From: Aradus depressus
Taxonomy: Eukaryota > Arthropoda > Insecta > Hemiptera > Aradidae
DNA: 64,000 nucleotides
Assembly (NCBI GenBank): GCA_963662175.1
Contig: OY759215.1
Coordinates: forward strand, 60,063,251 to 60,127,250
Direction: 5' to 3'
In this document: piece after piece, positions 41,301 through 56,300 of the stretch
How positions within the stretch are numbered: position 1 is the stretch's first letter
Layout: each line of letters begins with the position of its first letter
Position numbers and translations under genes: made by a program
Notes under the pieces: generated by a model
Told to the model about the DNA's origin: nothing
The model's database searches: none
The model's input: the letters and a program-made list of their open reading frames with translations, nothing else

Positions 41301-44300
41301 GCATGCAGGATAGGTAGAGCTAAAGCTCAGGAGCGGATAGAAAAGGAATACTGGGAGTAATTAACCCCCCTCCCTCCACTCCATTTATGTAGTACTACTG
41401 CAGGAACCCTGAGTAGCTTTTGGGTCTATTAAAGGGTATTCACGATTTCACAGGTAGCGATAAATATAAAATACAAAAATAAATATAAAATACAAAAACT
41501 AATAAAAAATAAACAATTTAAAATTTCATGAATAGGGACAGACACATTACTCCTATTCCCCATCTGAGTCACAACTGTGCACATGTGACATCTCTGTTTC
41601 AAATGTCAACTTCATTGCTACAATGATTTTTGAGCTCACAAAGACTCAACCATACACACACAGATTAATACCAACCCTAGTCCCGTGACATTTCACGCGA
41701 GTCGGGGATAACTACTAAACTTCCCCAGTCAAACGCAGTATTTTTTTTCTCCCTTACCCTGTGGGTGCTACACATCACCCATGCATCGTATAGAGGAGAA
41801 ACAGGTCTTTATGTTTTTAGGTTTTATTGTTGTTGCTATGGCTGGTTGTAGGACCCCGCCCCTCGCCGGAGGAATCGGTTGGGTCCACCAACCTACCTTA
41901 TTGGCGCTTCCCGAGAGAGCTCGGGACCAGGGAATGCTGTTGGATTTAATGGCTGCGATACGCCGAGGATGGTAGCAAGTGGGTCGTGTTAGAGCACCCA
42001 ACGGCCATCCTGCCATCTTTTCCCTCAGCCAGGAGGCGATGAATCAACTGAAGTGTAGGTAATCAGCCTCACTCATCAGCTTCCGAGGGTTCAGTCCCAG
42101 GCACGATCCTATCCGACGTCTCAACACTACCCCTCCACCTCGTACAACGGGCATTCGAGAATCCCGTGTTCTGCAGTCTCAACGCCGCCGTAACAGCAGT
42201 TCGGGCTGTCCTTATTCTTGAAAAAGAAGATCTTGGAAATACCCGTGACCCGATAGTATTTGGGACGTCTAATGGTCCGGTTTTACCCGAACAGATTAAA
42301 GTCTTGCCCGGACGTTTTGGATGTAAGCGCAGGTCGTTCGGCAGTCTAAACATTGTGACCATCGCTGCTGCATTTTTTCTACTATCCAGTCTTGGACTAT
42401 GTCCTTGCAACGCTCTGGCCTAGAGTGTCCATGTAGTTTCTCCTCCAGGGCTAGTTGCAAAGGCTCATCGATATCTGCAGTAGTACGAGGATAATCCCGA
42501 GGACCTACCACTGGGTGGCCTTCCTCTCACACGTCATTCACGCCAAATCTATCTACTTGTACATCCTAGATGCATACATTTTTACGGATCACTCCCCCCG
42601 TGCTTCTCAAATTCCTTTCTCCCTCACTTCAAACTAGTATTGCTGGATAATAAGAAAGTCACTCTCACTTTAATTTATATGTTATCCGTAACGATGGGAG
42701 AGGGGCCATTGATCTACGGATCCGAAGTATAAGATATATCGAAACGTTGGCGATGGAATAGTAATTGGCAGAAGCAGAAAAAAGCCGTGTGACGAGCTGC
42801 GGCGACCATCGATCACCACACGGTCGTTGGTCGACCGGTGGTCACCCCCGCCCCGCCATAGCCTTACTTAAGCACTAGCCAGATCCCGAGCTCCCTCGAC
42901 AAACAGAGACGGGTGATGATGCATAAACGCAAGGTGCACCCGACACATTAGAGAGCAATAAATAAAGGAATAGTGATTGAATTTTTATCTTCGCTGATCC
43001 TCGATACCGATGGAATTAGAACTCTTCAATCGCTACTGATCATCTATGTATATTTATATTCTTATCATCTATGACATTGGACGCCGACAAATAAAATTAT
43101 TCTATTCTATTCTTTATATTCACTGTTCCCTAAAATATATTATTTCATAAAAAATAAGATAATCTGTTACTGAAATACAGAGAATGAAGATACCCAGTTG
43201 AAGTATGCTGGTAGGCAATGACCAGAGATGAGAGATCGTTGGTCCAGGGGAGCAAACGGTCCTGATGCCTCTCTAGGTACTTTGTGGTAGGAGGTAGCTT
43301 CTGTCCAGTCTTCGCCATGTTCCACGCCTTCAACAGGTATCTAAGAAAATATAAATGTTTATAGTAGATCCGACAGAAACCCAATTCACTGCGCTTCTCC
43401 AGGTACTTGGAGGAGTAACGTAGCATCTGGCCGTTCATAGCCATGATATCTACATAGCCTTCCTTTTTTTCTTCTTTCTTTGTCACTTTTTTAACAAAGC
43501 CTGGCAGGGACGCACCTAAATAGTTTGCATTCATGCGATGATAGAGAAAAAATCAAACCGAGGATAACGGCCGGGAATGCTATGAGCCCCTGCGAGGTCG
43601 GTTTCACGAGACCAAAATTACCATAAACAAGACAGTCTGAGACCGGTCGTCACATGTCACGAATGAAACCTGGGTCCTAACTAAGAAAGACAAAAGCTTG
43701 CTAAGTACTGTTACTTGAATATATTATATGTAAATAAATAATGAATTGAATGAATTTAAATAAACATCCACGCAAGGAATTCGCCAAATTGTTACTTAAT
43801 ATAATTTATGTTTGCTAATCATAATAATTATTAATAATAAATAATTAAATAAAAAAATTGATAAATAAATTGACTGAATTTACTAATGATTTAAAAAGAG
43901 TTTACGGATTAATAATACAAAATATAATATAATAAAAACATTTAATAATTGATGAACTAAAAAAAAAATTCAATAAAACATTATTATCTGAGTTAAGCTC
44001 TTAAATTTTAAATAAATAACTTCAGACAGAAAATTGATTCTACGTTAATACATAACAATAAAATATAAATAAAGGATGCCTTCTGATCTTTCAGGAAATA
44101 AATAAAATAATTAAAACATTTCGTCCCGTTTGGTACTTCATTTATCTCAAAGGCGTTGGTACGTCGAAATGCAAGTTAAGATAGCTTAAGTTAATTCAGA
44201 GAAATTTGAGGGAAATGATAAAAAATTAAATCATTCTAAAATTTCATAAAAATTATATATTAAAACAATAAAGATTAATCTCACAAATAAACACAAAACT

Positions 44301-47300
44301 ATCAAGGGCCCCCACTCCGTAGGCAGGCTTTCTATGTCTAGTTTGACAGTCGTCGGGACTCCTTTTCTGTTGAAAGTAGTTGTCTTATCATCTCGTTCCA
44401 GGACAGTGTGTGGTCCCACATAGCAGGCATCGAGTGGTCTCCTGTGCGTATCAACCCGCAAAAACACGTAATTGCATGTCGCGAGTTGCCTGCTGACAAA
44501 GGTCGGTTGAGCACCATGCCAATTGACAGGAACGGGACTGAAATTTTGCATGAACATTTTCAGTCTTGCGACGAAATCAGACTGTGGACTGTCAAAAATA
44601 CCTGCACCGACAAAATCGGACGGAAGGCGCAAATTTGTGCCGTAAACATATTCTGCAAGCGAGGCTCCCATGTCTTCCCTGACCGCCGATCTAAGGCAGA
44701 GTAGAACAGTGGGGAGCGTCTCCGTCCATCTCTTGACACCGTGGCAACAGATGGCAGCCTTCAACGCCTGATGCCATCTTTCGAAGCAGCCATTAGCCGG
44801 TGGATGGTAAGACGTAGTATGGCTTCGAACCGGTCAGCTTGCTTCATGGTACAATCGAGACGTAAACTGGCTTTCACGGACGCTAGTGGTGGTAACTGGA
44901 CAACCAAACCTGGCTATCCATCCAGAATATAGGCCGTAAGCAACTTCCTCCGCGCACGCGCTCTTCAGTGGGATCGCTTCAGCCCAGCGTGTGTACCGGT
45001 CCATGCAGGTAAGGCAATAGAAATTCCCCTCCGATGGACTCAGCGGGCCTATCAGGTCTTCATGAATGTATGAGAATCCTTCATCCGGAGGGGTGAAGGT
45101 CCCCAGCGGCGTCTTAGTATGTCTTGCGACTTGCTTCTTTGGCATGACATGCAGGCTCGTGCCCAGTTGCGGCAGTCACGCTGTAAATGAGGCCAGACGA
45201 ACAGTGTCCATGAACGAAAACAAAAAAACTATTTTTTCAGTAATAAACTTTTATTATGTATTCAAAAGTAGAAAATCAATTTTTGTATTTGCAAAGTATT
45301 CATCGTCATTTTCCAGTTTGACGATTTGGTCTGAAGTATAAAAAGTAAGAGATAATCTAAGCTAAAAAAATAAAAAATGGTTTGTATAAATTCTTCTTCG
45401 CCATTCACTCTTATTATTCAGACCAAGTTGTCAAAATGAAAATTTTGTTCAATATTTTGCAAGAAAAGAAATTGATTATCTACTTTTGAACCCATAAAAA
45501 GAATATATAACTGATAAACTTGTTTTTTTGCTCATTTTATTATTTTATATAAATTTAATAGGTATTCTTCTGATATACATTTTATTTTTTTAAATATTAT
45601 TATAGTATGTAACAAAGTAAGTAACCTGGCAGTTTGCAGGTAGAGAACAGTATTTTCACCCTCATACGTCTCAGCGGCAGTAGCCATGCCGTAGGTGATT
45701 GGCAGGGATGAGCAGGTCATGTAGCCATGGCCACCACAGGCTCGGCGGCACTCCTCGATACCACGGGCAGCATCCGCAGTGGAGACCGCTTTCAAGCAAC
45801 AAGCCATAGCGTGAAGCTAGGCAGTAGTTTGAAGATATTAGACATGAAACAGCAAAATGTTGGTATAAGACATAGGAGGGAGCATTGAGCCCTATAGGTC
45901 GGATCATATAAGTTTAAGATGAAAATTTACCTTTTTCTGATAGAACTAACCTGGTGGTACCTAGTAACTTAAAGGTCAACTACCATCACGGAAAATTATA
46001 TTCGACTGGGGAAGTTTTTATAGTTATTCTCGGCACGTGCGAGAATGTCACGAGAAGAGAGTTGATATCAATTGGTATAATTTTGTTGTTATAATCACAT
46101 TTTATGAGTTTACCGCCAACCGACAGAGTGTTAGTTGAGCTTGCCAACTGACTGCATAATAAAATAAGCAATGTACAGTTTGACGCTGAGTGTGTATATA
46201 CATTATGTATAATAGATTTCATTTCTGGTACATCGTGTGTGGAGCAGTTTCGTCATGGAAGGGTTAAATAGATTGTAAATTACTATAACTATGATTTTAA
46301 GTAAAATACCAAATACTTATGTTCGATATTATTGTGATTACTATCAATTTTAGTGAAATGCCAAATACCAAAGTATAACATTATCGCAATTGTTAAGACT
46401 GTTAGTTAAACACCACATTCTAAGTTTAATATTTTTGTGATTGCTACAACTGTTTGTAAAATGGCGAAAAGTTTATAATAAAAAAGTTATATCTTTGATA
46501 CTTATTTTGTTTTGTTTTCTGATTATTTAATAATAAAAAATATATATGAGTCGCCCAGATACAAACCCTGTCATAAAAAAAGAAAAAAAAAATGAGTTAG
46601 TTGTATCACTGGATTCAGTTTTTCAATTGCTGAACGTCTGAACTAAAATCAGGGATGAAACCTGTTAAAACCCTCTGAAAAATCAAAAAGAAAACCTCGA
46701 ACGGCTGCAAAACCTGCGAAGTTCTCAAGATGGTAGGATGCAAAACCAGCCAAGTGTATAAAGGGTGCAAAACCTATTAAATAATATGGACCAAGATGGC
46801 CACCTCACAACTTGGGATACAAAACCTGATAAGTTTGAGTACTACATACCAAGGTGTTGCAACGAAAGACGCAAAAATAAAAGACGTTAAAAAACGTTTA
46901 TTGTTGCATTTTGGAAATTAAATATTGTATGATAAATTTATGTTTAATATTGAGATTAATCTCCATTTTTTATTTATTGTTTAATGTAATTTTTATAAAA
47001 CTTTAGAATGATTTAATTTTTATTATTTCCCTAAAAGCTCTCTCTGAATTAACTTAGGCTATCTTAACTTGCGATTTCAACGTACCAACACCTTTGAGAT
47101 AAATGAAATACCAATACGAGACGAATGTTTTAAATAATTTTAGTCATTTCCTGAAAGATCGGGTGGCATCCTTCTTTTTTTTATATTTTATTGGTACGGG
47201 TTAACATAGAATCAATTTTTTGTCTGAAGTTATTTATCTAAAAATTAAGAGCTTAACTCAGATAATAATGTTTTATTAATTTTTTTTTAGTTGATCAAAC

Positions 47301-50300
47301 ATATAATATTAGTAATTTTATTATATCTAAAAATACCTGATATGCCCATAACATGACTTTCTTATACCCATCACGATTTTACAGATCACTTCCCCTGAAA
47401 TGCAGGTATGAATACTCTCTTGTGTCAAATATACGCATATATTGAGAAAAAAATTTTGATCTGGCCATAACAGGTCTTTCTTACATGCACCAACTTTTTC
47501 ACAGATCACCCTCCCCTCTTAAATTAATTTCTCCCTCACTTCAAACTGGCATTACTCGGTATAAGAAAGTCAAACGGAAGTTATGGCGTCAGCAGGTTTC
47601 TTTGTTTCATTGAGGTATAACATAATTTTTAGACCAGAAATGCCCGTTTGAAATGAGAGAAAAATTCATTAAGAGGGGAGGGGAAGTGATCTATGAAAAA
47701 ATGGTGGGTGTAAGAAAGACCTGTTATGGCCAGATCAGATTTTTTTCCTCATTATATGCGTATATTTGACACAAGAGAGTATTCATACCTGTATTTCAAA
47801 TAATGGAATCACACCTTAGTTAGTTATTGAGACTCATGCCCGGGCTTTAACTACGAGGTCATATTACCTACTACCCGAGAGCTCTTTCGTCGCTCTGGTA
47901 GTCATGACTACTGTGGGACCCAGGTTTCTAATCACCTAGGGTATGGGTCTTTAACGAGTACCTGTCATCGTACAACAGACTCGGGACCTCCATAGCTTAA
48001 CGTACCCTCCGATGGATCTAAGGAAGTTGATTAGCTCCACGCAATGAACAACACTTTTATTTTCAAAAACCACCATACATATTTTTTTTCAGTAATATCT
48101 CATTCGGCCACTTGTAAGTCGAGCTATTAGAAATTCTGTCCGGACTGACCATTTGTGCCAGATATAACTGTAGATCAATGTTTCTCATTTATATTTATAA
48201 TCCCGAGCCTGTACGTTGTGAGAGTCCTTGAAGTCCTATACCCTAGATGACTAAACCCTAATTTAGGACTCCTACAGTAAAATTGGGTTTAAGTCCAGCA
48301 GAGCGAAAAAAAAGAGCGTTCTATTAGTAGGCTCGATGACCTAATAGCTAAAGCACGGACATGAATCACAAAAACAACCATAATGAAAACATATTTTTTA
48401 ATTCGTTGTCATGCGTTACAATTTCTTACTTTACAAATACTAATACTTCCACTCTTAACCTACTCTTGCCCTGTATGGTTCTGCACTAGCCACACCAACA
48501 TAACAAGATTACAGACATTTCAAAACGAAATCCTCCGGATAGCGGTGAAGGCACCCTGGTTTATCAGGAATACCCAAATCCATCGGGAACTGGGAGTTGC
48601 TCCTTTTGCAGCCACATCGAAAAACTCACTCAGCCTGCTCTGGAGCGGTCCACTACAGTCTCCACCAGTCTGTAGCTCGCAGACTGCAGCCGAGACTGAA
48701 CCAAGACTTTTAATTTTAATTTTCATGTTTCATTTGTGTATAGTACATGTTTGTACTGGTCCAAATAAAAAGGTTTTTGTTATTTTAAATTCAATTTATT
48801 TATTTATTATTAATTATATTTTTCTATTATTACAATTTTGGCATATCCCTTGGATGGATATTAAATTCAATATATTTATTATTAGCCTAACATAATTTTC
48901 TATTATTACAGTGCACAGACGAAATAACATCAGTTTTCAACTTTAATAAAAAAATTAAAGTATCAATACCAGACAGAAATAACTACTGTTGGGGAGATCT
49001 TGAGACCCATGATCGGAGTAAGCTGGTTTGGTTCACAGACGGCTCAAAACCCGAAAGAGGAGTTGGAGTTGGAATACATGGGAGGACAGTCAGGGGAGAT
49101 ACTAGTATAACCCTGGGTATGTATACCACTGTGTTCCAAGCTGAAGTGTATGCCATCCTCGGGTGTGCCTGGCTCATCAAGAGAAGGAACATCTGGGGAG
49201 GGAGGTTCCTAATACTGTCTGATAACCAAGCAGCGCTGCAAGCTGTTAATATAGATTCTAAAATCGTCCTGGAATGCCTTCAAACACTGGAGTCCCTGAC
49301 GAACCAAAATAGAGTAGAGTTGAGATGAGTGCCAGGAGGGTTTGAGGGCAACGAAAAGACTGATCAACTAGCCAGGTCAGGAGTTGACAGAGGACCTACA
49401 GGACCGGAACCCTTCTGCGGTATCTCTAAGAGCACCGAAAGGGCGGCAATAAAACGTTGGCTGACCAGGAAACTTATCCAGTTCTGAAGAGGGGGCCCCA
49501 AGCAAAGACATTCAAAACTCATTGTTGCTGCGGAAAACTCAGAGGAAAGGAGTCCAGAGTTCCTATGAGCAGAATGGATCTTAGAGCTACGACAGGACTG
49601 ATCACAGGACAAAGTCATATGAACAAACACCTGCACAATATGGGCATCGCTAGAAGCCCTCTTTGCAGGAAATGTGGCGAGGAAAATGAAACTCCAGTTC
49701 ATATTCTAAGCCAGTGTAAAACTCTAGAAAGCAAGAGGTTTTACTGCTTCTAGTCTGCCATAACAGAACCAAAGCAGGTAATGAAGGGAATCTACAGGAA
49801 TCCTAGACTTTATTAAAGATACAGGGCTGTAGTAGGAACCAACACATACAGGACACACAATAGGCCTACACAGGCCGCGGTGACACCATCAGCTCTCAAA
49901 AAAAAGATAGGGAGGAAATATATGAATTGCATTGATCAGAGCGATAGGATGTGAGTTTTTGCTCAAGTCGGGAAAGTTGATTATAGGTTCGGCGGTAAGA
50001 GGGATACCGTGTTCATTTCCATGTGGCACGAGCACGGCGTTTCGATGAAATGAGGTCCAGGATGTCTTGTGGAAGGCTTTTTCGGGAACGTGGGGGAGTA
50101 GATGAGGGAAACGAAGACTTTCAATCGCTCTGTTCGATTAAAGATGTGAATTGGTCAACTGCATTGTCGAGTTCTTCAAAGGTTTTGAGGGATATGTTGC
50201 CCTTTAAAAATCTGTTCAGCCTATAGTCCACCCAACTAGACACTGCCACAACATAACATGACCACTTTCCTACAAAGTCGATCTGAAAGCCAAGCATGTG

Positions 50301-53300
50301 CATTTTGAGTGTCACACGACCAACACTACAAGACGGAGACTACTAGGACTACTAAATTCTTCCAATTTCGACATATAGCTCCAAGACAACCAACTTATTG
50401 GTTAGATTGAATGCCTGGACATACTCGTATATTTCATGACACCCCATATAAATGCATCTCATACTACCATAGACGACTTATCATTGGACCATTCCGCAGT
50501 TTTATTTGAATTAGCCACCAAACCCTGCCCCGGCCTCCGGGTCATCACTAATAACAGGGCTACTAGACAACAGTTGAGAAGCTGGAAGAGACAGAGAAAA
50601 GGAAAATGTGGCGGACTACCTCTGACTAGTCCAAGACAAACACAATCCGAAGATCAGAATTTAAGAAACACTGATACAGTCAAACTTGTTCAATGTGCGT
50701 ATTCAAATTAAGGTTGTTTTTTGTTGATTGTTGATACCTCAGGAAGGCGGTCGAGATCGCCCTGCTCTAGCTCTCCCGTCACCGTGTTGTACATCTCCCA
50801 GAGCCACTGGGCAGCGAATATCATGGCGAGGGCACCGGCCAAATTGGGAAACAGCTTATACTGCTGGGTCCGGTACTCCATTATGATGGACTCGCCTTCA
50901 CTACACAAAGGATAATAGCCATTCAATTACAACACTTCTCTTTCATCGGAAAACTAGCAGGTTTGCCGGGCGTTGCCCGCTATTAACTTAACCATTCCTC
51001 CTGTCAGAGTTATGCAGTGTTGAACGCATGTATAGGTCAATAAATTTCATGTCATTTTAAGACTTTCAACAACATTTATGATACTGCAAGAGTTTTTATT
51101 GGTTTACATTAATCAAGCATGAGGCAAAATTACTCCAGAGCAACGTCGGGTTTACCTGCTAGTCAAATAGTAAATGAACATTTAGTCATACAAATTATAC
51201 ATTCTCCAGTCCCGTTCTTGACGTAGTAATATTAGAGAAAACTTAATCTTTCATGAAGTGAAAAAGTCATCTCTATACTCACTGACTGATCTAATTCTGA
51301 GCAACTTCCTGGGCTATTAATTTGAAAAATTTCATGTAGGTTTCTGTAACAATATAGGTCCTGGGGGAAAAATTATTTATTGCTTTAGTCCTAAAACAAA
51401 AAAGTAAAAAATAATAATACAAAAACATTTTTTTTAAATATTTATCCCTTATATTTGAATTATAACACACTGGAAAGTAGGATATAAACGATTTCTTTGG
51501 TTCACCGTACATCTGTTGTATGTCATATATCTTGTAATGTCCTTTAATAATCCTTTTTCCCAGGCGTTTGCTTGAAAGTTATGGGAAAAAAGGTGGTTCT
51601 ATCGAAAAATCGTCTATTACAAAAATATACTTATGAAATGTCTGACTAATAATTTCTGTCAAAATTTGGAGTAGGACCAACGTGCACAAAATTACACTGG
51701 TGTGTTTCTTCCAAGTCATTTTCCTCTCCAAACTGACGCCTAGATATCTGACTGTCTCCTCCTGCGACAGAGCTTGGTCTTTGTAACGTTAATTGCTGGG
51801 ATACAACTCCTGGAAGCAAAACTAATTGGGTCGTCCAAGAACAAGAAGCTAAAGAAAGAACAAGAAAAGATATTATTTTCATAACAAGTGTTAATGTGTT
51901 TATGCATCTTTTTGATATCACGTCCCATGTTCTCCTATGGAAATAAAAGTCTGGTGAGTGGGTCGAAAAATAGTAAATATAAAAATAATATTTTCTCCAT
52001 AGTAACTTCGTTGAGTGGAGAAACTAAACATAGAAAATAAAAAATTGAAATTACCCAGGTCTAATTTCAGACTGTCTGCGGACAGCGCTGTATCGGGTGG
52101 CGATAGTGACTGCTTTGGAGAGATAGGAAGCAGCTATCCCCTTGACTAGTGCCACCCTCACGAAGATCATAGTGCCGTAGGTCAGCTTCTCACTCGGCGA
52201 CTTCACATATGTACCATCCTGCCAAAAGCAAAATGAAATAAACCTTACTTGATTTTATTTAATTAGCGCCAGAAAGGAAAGTGAATTAGATGGGGAATGT
52301 AACTAAGTTAGATATTATAATATCGTAATAATGCAATAACTAAAACCTAAAAAAAGCGAGCAAATATCCTAAACTATGATTTTCCAAAAATGTACTAAAA
52401 AGAACAACAGTTTATCTTTCAGTTACTTCAGCTATCAAAACATTTTCAGTCTGTTCCAGTCATCAGAACGCTTTCAGGTTCATGCGTCTAAAAATAAAAG
52501 GAAGGGGGCTCATAAGTATCGCTTTTCATGTCCTGTGATTTACTGTTTCTTCAATGAAGAAACCGGTGAGAAGTTAGCAAAATTCGTTTATTTGTTCTTT
52601 TCAGAAAAAGGGTCCTGGAGGTGTCACGAAATATTGTCAAGAAAAAAATAATAATAACAAAACACATCTGTAAGAAAAATGTCGGAAAATATCAACAAGT
52701 TATAAGTTACAAAAACGGGTTCTTCACGCTAACAGTTACGCGATTGAAAGCAACATTAATGAACTCCCCGCGCCTTGAAATTTTAGTCCCAAAAACCTGA
52801 AAGCGTTGTGATAACAGGAACAGTCCAAGACTGAAAATGCTTTGATAGCTGAAATGTCTGAAAGAAAAAAACTCAAATCACATCAAATGGAATAAGGCAT
52901 ATAGTCCTACAACGGCAGACATACCAGCAAGTATCTGTTTTGCAGCGGCGGACACCCTAGCTAGTAAGTGCTTAGGACCCCTAGGCACCACAGCAAGTAT
53001 TGACGTGCAAATATTCACCCAGTTACTATGTGCCGAGCAACGGTAGTCACACAGCGAGTACATACTTACGAACGCTGGACACCACAGCTAACGCGTGCCT
53101 TTCAACGGCGGACACACCAGCTAGTACGTACTTAGGAACGATCGGCACCTCGTCCTATTCTGAAATTTAAGAATTCACATAACCTATTTTTAATTTGGGC
53201 TTATACGAATGATACATGTAAAATTTCATGAATATCCAATCAGCCGTTAGTGAGCTAGCAGTAATCGTATGCTCCCCCCTCCCCTATTCAGAAATTGAAA

Positions 53301-56300
53301 AACAGACTACTAATTCTGCACGAAAGGGGGGAGTAAAAGGGCTGTAAAAACGACATTCGAAAAGGTTGGCAAGCTGCCGAAAGGCGGGTTTATCTTAAGC
53401 TTGTACCTCCAATAAATTAGAGGACGTAGAAGCTACTGAGAGGAACAAAACTGCATTCATGCAAGAACGAAAAAAGACTGAATATTTTATTTCAAATATT
53501 GTAAATACCTTTAAAACTTTAGAATTCTTCATCAACATGTGTTCCCGAGGTATTCGGACATGATCAAAGCCCAAGTAGCCCTGGTTGGTGCCGTTCATTC
53601 CAAGTTTGTGACCAATTTCACCTATTTTAATACCTAAATAACATTATTAACAGAATTAACGATTTTATAACAAACCAAACCACTTTATTAGACTAAAACT
53701 AGAACGAACTTGCGTACAGTGTTTCTTGAATAAACCAGGTAAATTCCCAGATTTCGATGAGTTCCGAGAACTACTATAGAACAGATTACTTCTGAGACAG
53801 AAAGAACAATGACTTCCACCTCGTGACGTTATTATTGTCTTCCACCCTCCCCCTCTAACCAGCAGGTGGAGCAACGACTCTTTTCACCCCCTGCACATTC
53901 GAAGTATGTAGGAGGAGAAGCGATACGACATCTCACGATAGCGAGGAGCAATGCCATTAACACCCCTAGGTAGGTTCTAGGACAGTGAGGAAGGGGAGCA
54001 TGACGTTACCACAACCAGGTAAAGGAGCAACGATCCCATTTCACCCTGCAGGTTTTTTTTAAGTAGCCACCATGTTAAAAAAAGTATATAGTAGAGCGGT
54101 CTCCACAGCCTCAGTTAAGTGCTCGCTAGTGATATTACTCCATCAGTTGTGTCTGTCTTTGATCGTGGTAGGCTGTAAATTGTAGATCTGATGATGTATG
54201 ATGCTCCAAATGGTCGTGTATTTGTAAAGTCTAAGACCTTGTTCAATCGTAAATACACCTCTGCTTCAGCTGATCTTTCAGTCAAAAGGAAAAAATTCCT
54301 GTATAAAATGTTTATACTTTGGTCCTTTATTTGCAGAAACAGCTAACTCTCCGCAATAATTATTCTTATGTGCATTGATCGCCTCCAATATGTCCTTATA
54401 CATCTATTGTGTCAGATTTTTTAAAAGTAGCAGTTGATATAAGCCAGGAGTACCTCTGTACCTCTTGCCTTTCATAGGGACGTCTTTGAGGGAGTGTTTG
54501 AAATTAAACGATCGTCATTAATAACGAGAGATCTAATGTGCTTACAGATTAAGGTACGTCCAAGTCATTCTTATTCCGGTTGTTGAAAATATAGGTTCAA
54601 CCATTGGACTGTGAATTTGGTAAAGCTATTTATGTATATTATTTTTTACTAGTGGTGTAACAAACTAGTCTCTCAGTGTCTCTTCTGGTGGTTGTTTGTC
54701 ATCATAGATTGTTTTTACTGAATAGTTTTCTTCTTCGCATGAATGATAACCTTTTCGGATTCGTGTAGTAGAATACACTGTAGGTTCTCTTCATACTTTT
54801 TTAAGATGGGTCTTTTCTTTTAAATCTTGTTTCGTGACTTCTTCATAATATTTTCTGTATAATATCTTTGGTATAAACCATTCACAATTTTCCCAATTCC
54901 AAAATCTCATTAGGTGTAATTAATATCTTTCTTAATTGTTTTAATTGAATTTATTTGAGTGTGGTCAACAGTTGCTCATTATTATCCTGTATATTTCTTC
55001 TGAAAATACAAATCTATCACTCTAATACTTCGGGTTAATGTGAATTAAATTGTTTTGTTCCTCTGTCGATGAAGCACTTCCTACCACCGTCACTCTTAAT
55101 ATCGTCATATTGATTTATCTTTTTTTCTTTCAAAAAATCTGCTATGACCCTCCTCCTCAAAATCTTCCAGTTCTCAAGGAGACTGTGGATTTTTGAGAAC
55201 TTGTAATTCGATCTTTCACTTTCATAACCACTCACACGATCGTATACAGAGATGTTTGCTACTTTACATGTGTTAGGTTGTCTCCGTCAGAATGCTACGT
55301 TATATCATGTTCTTGCTGTTTGGACGATTCCACAAATTCAATGTTTTCCGATGGTTTACTTTTATTTACTCAATGAACAAGAAGGACAGCTGGAGCAGAG
55401 GAGTATTAACTATTGAAGAGATGCTTTACAAATATACTACTATCATTTGAAGTATCGTAAAACATCAAATCCACAACTTATGGCCTACCACTATCGAGGA
55501 CAGATTCAACTGACGAAGTAGAAAAAACACCGAGCAACGTTTCATTTCTTCTTCCATGCCATGTGATGGGATACAATTACTTTTGTATATGTAAAAAAAA
55601 AAGTTGCATCTCATGGTATGGACATTTACTTCTTCTGTATTAATATTTGAAAACAGTTACTTCGTTATTCCTTTTCCGCTTAGGTAACTAATCTGAAAAC
55701 AAATTGATCAAAAGATTTCAATCTAGACATATATTTTATTTCCTTTCTGAGTAAAAAGAAATCATTCAGATTTTCAAAGACTCAAGGATAAGGCGGCTAT
55801 CCAAATAAAGCCTCAGGATGAAATGTTGGTCGTTGCCCATTCTCACTATCCTGGAACCTATCTTGGGTACGCAGGAGGTGCGTGACGTCATTGTCATTCT
55901 AGATGAGATGTCATATCCGTATTTTTCATCTTCAGGCCAATAGTGACATAAACTATTAAGACATGGGTCCTTGGGCAACGAGCGCACCCTCAATGTTTAA
56001 GAACGCAATATTGAGGAAGATTTTTTGTTGTGAGGGATTACTATTACTGATGAGTCCATAAACTTTGATTTTTCTATAAGAACTTCTGAAAATATTTGAC
56101 AGAATGATTCACAAATTTTGATAAGAAAATATATCATGGTGTTCTTTGGATAGGACTCTAAGCGATGGTCCCGAGCCTACACGATGTCGGGTACTCATTT
56201 AAAGTCCCCCAACCTAAGTCAATGAACCTGAATTGGCAAAATTTAGGACTCCCTAATAAGTAGAGTCGGACTTACGTCCACCAGAGCGACGAAAGAGCGC

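Noticed and set aside
42166..42423. Plus-strand ORF of 85 codons
   Set aside because: Antisense to the R1-like fragment read on the minus strand.
44408..44704. Plus-strand ORF of 98 codons
   Set aside because: Antisense to the gypsy integrase C-terminal region.
53665..53874. Possible extra acyl-CoA oxidase exon upstream of exon d
   Set aside because: Exons c and d already join in phase, and the frame has no family similarity.
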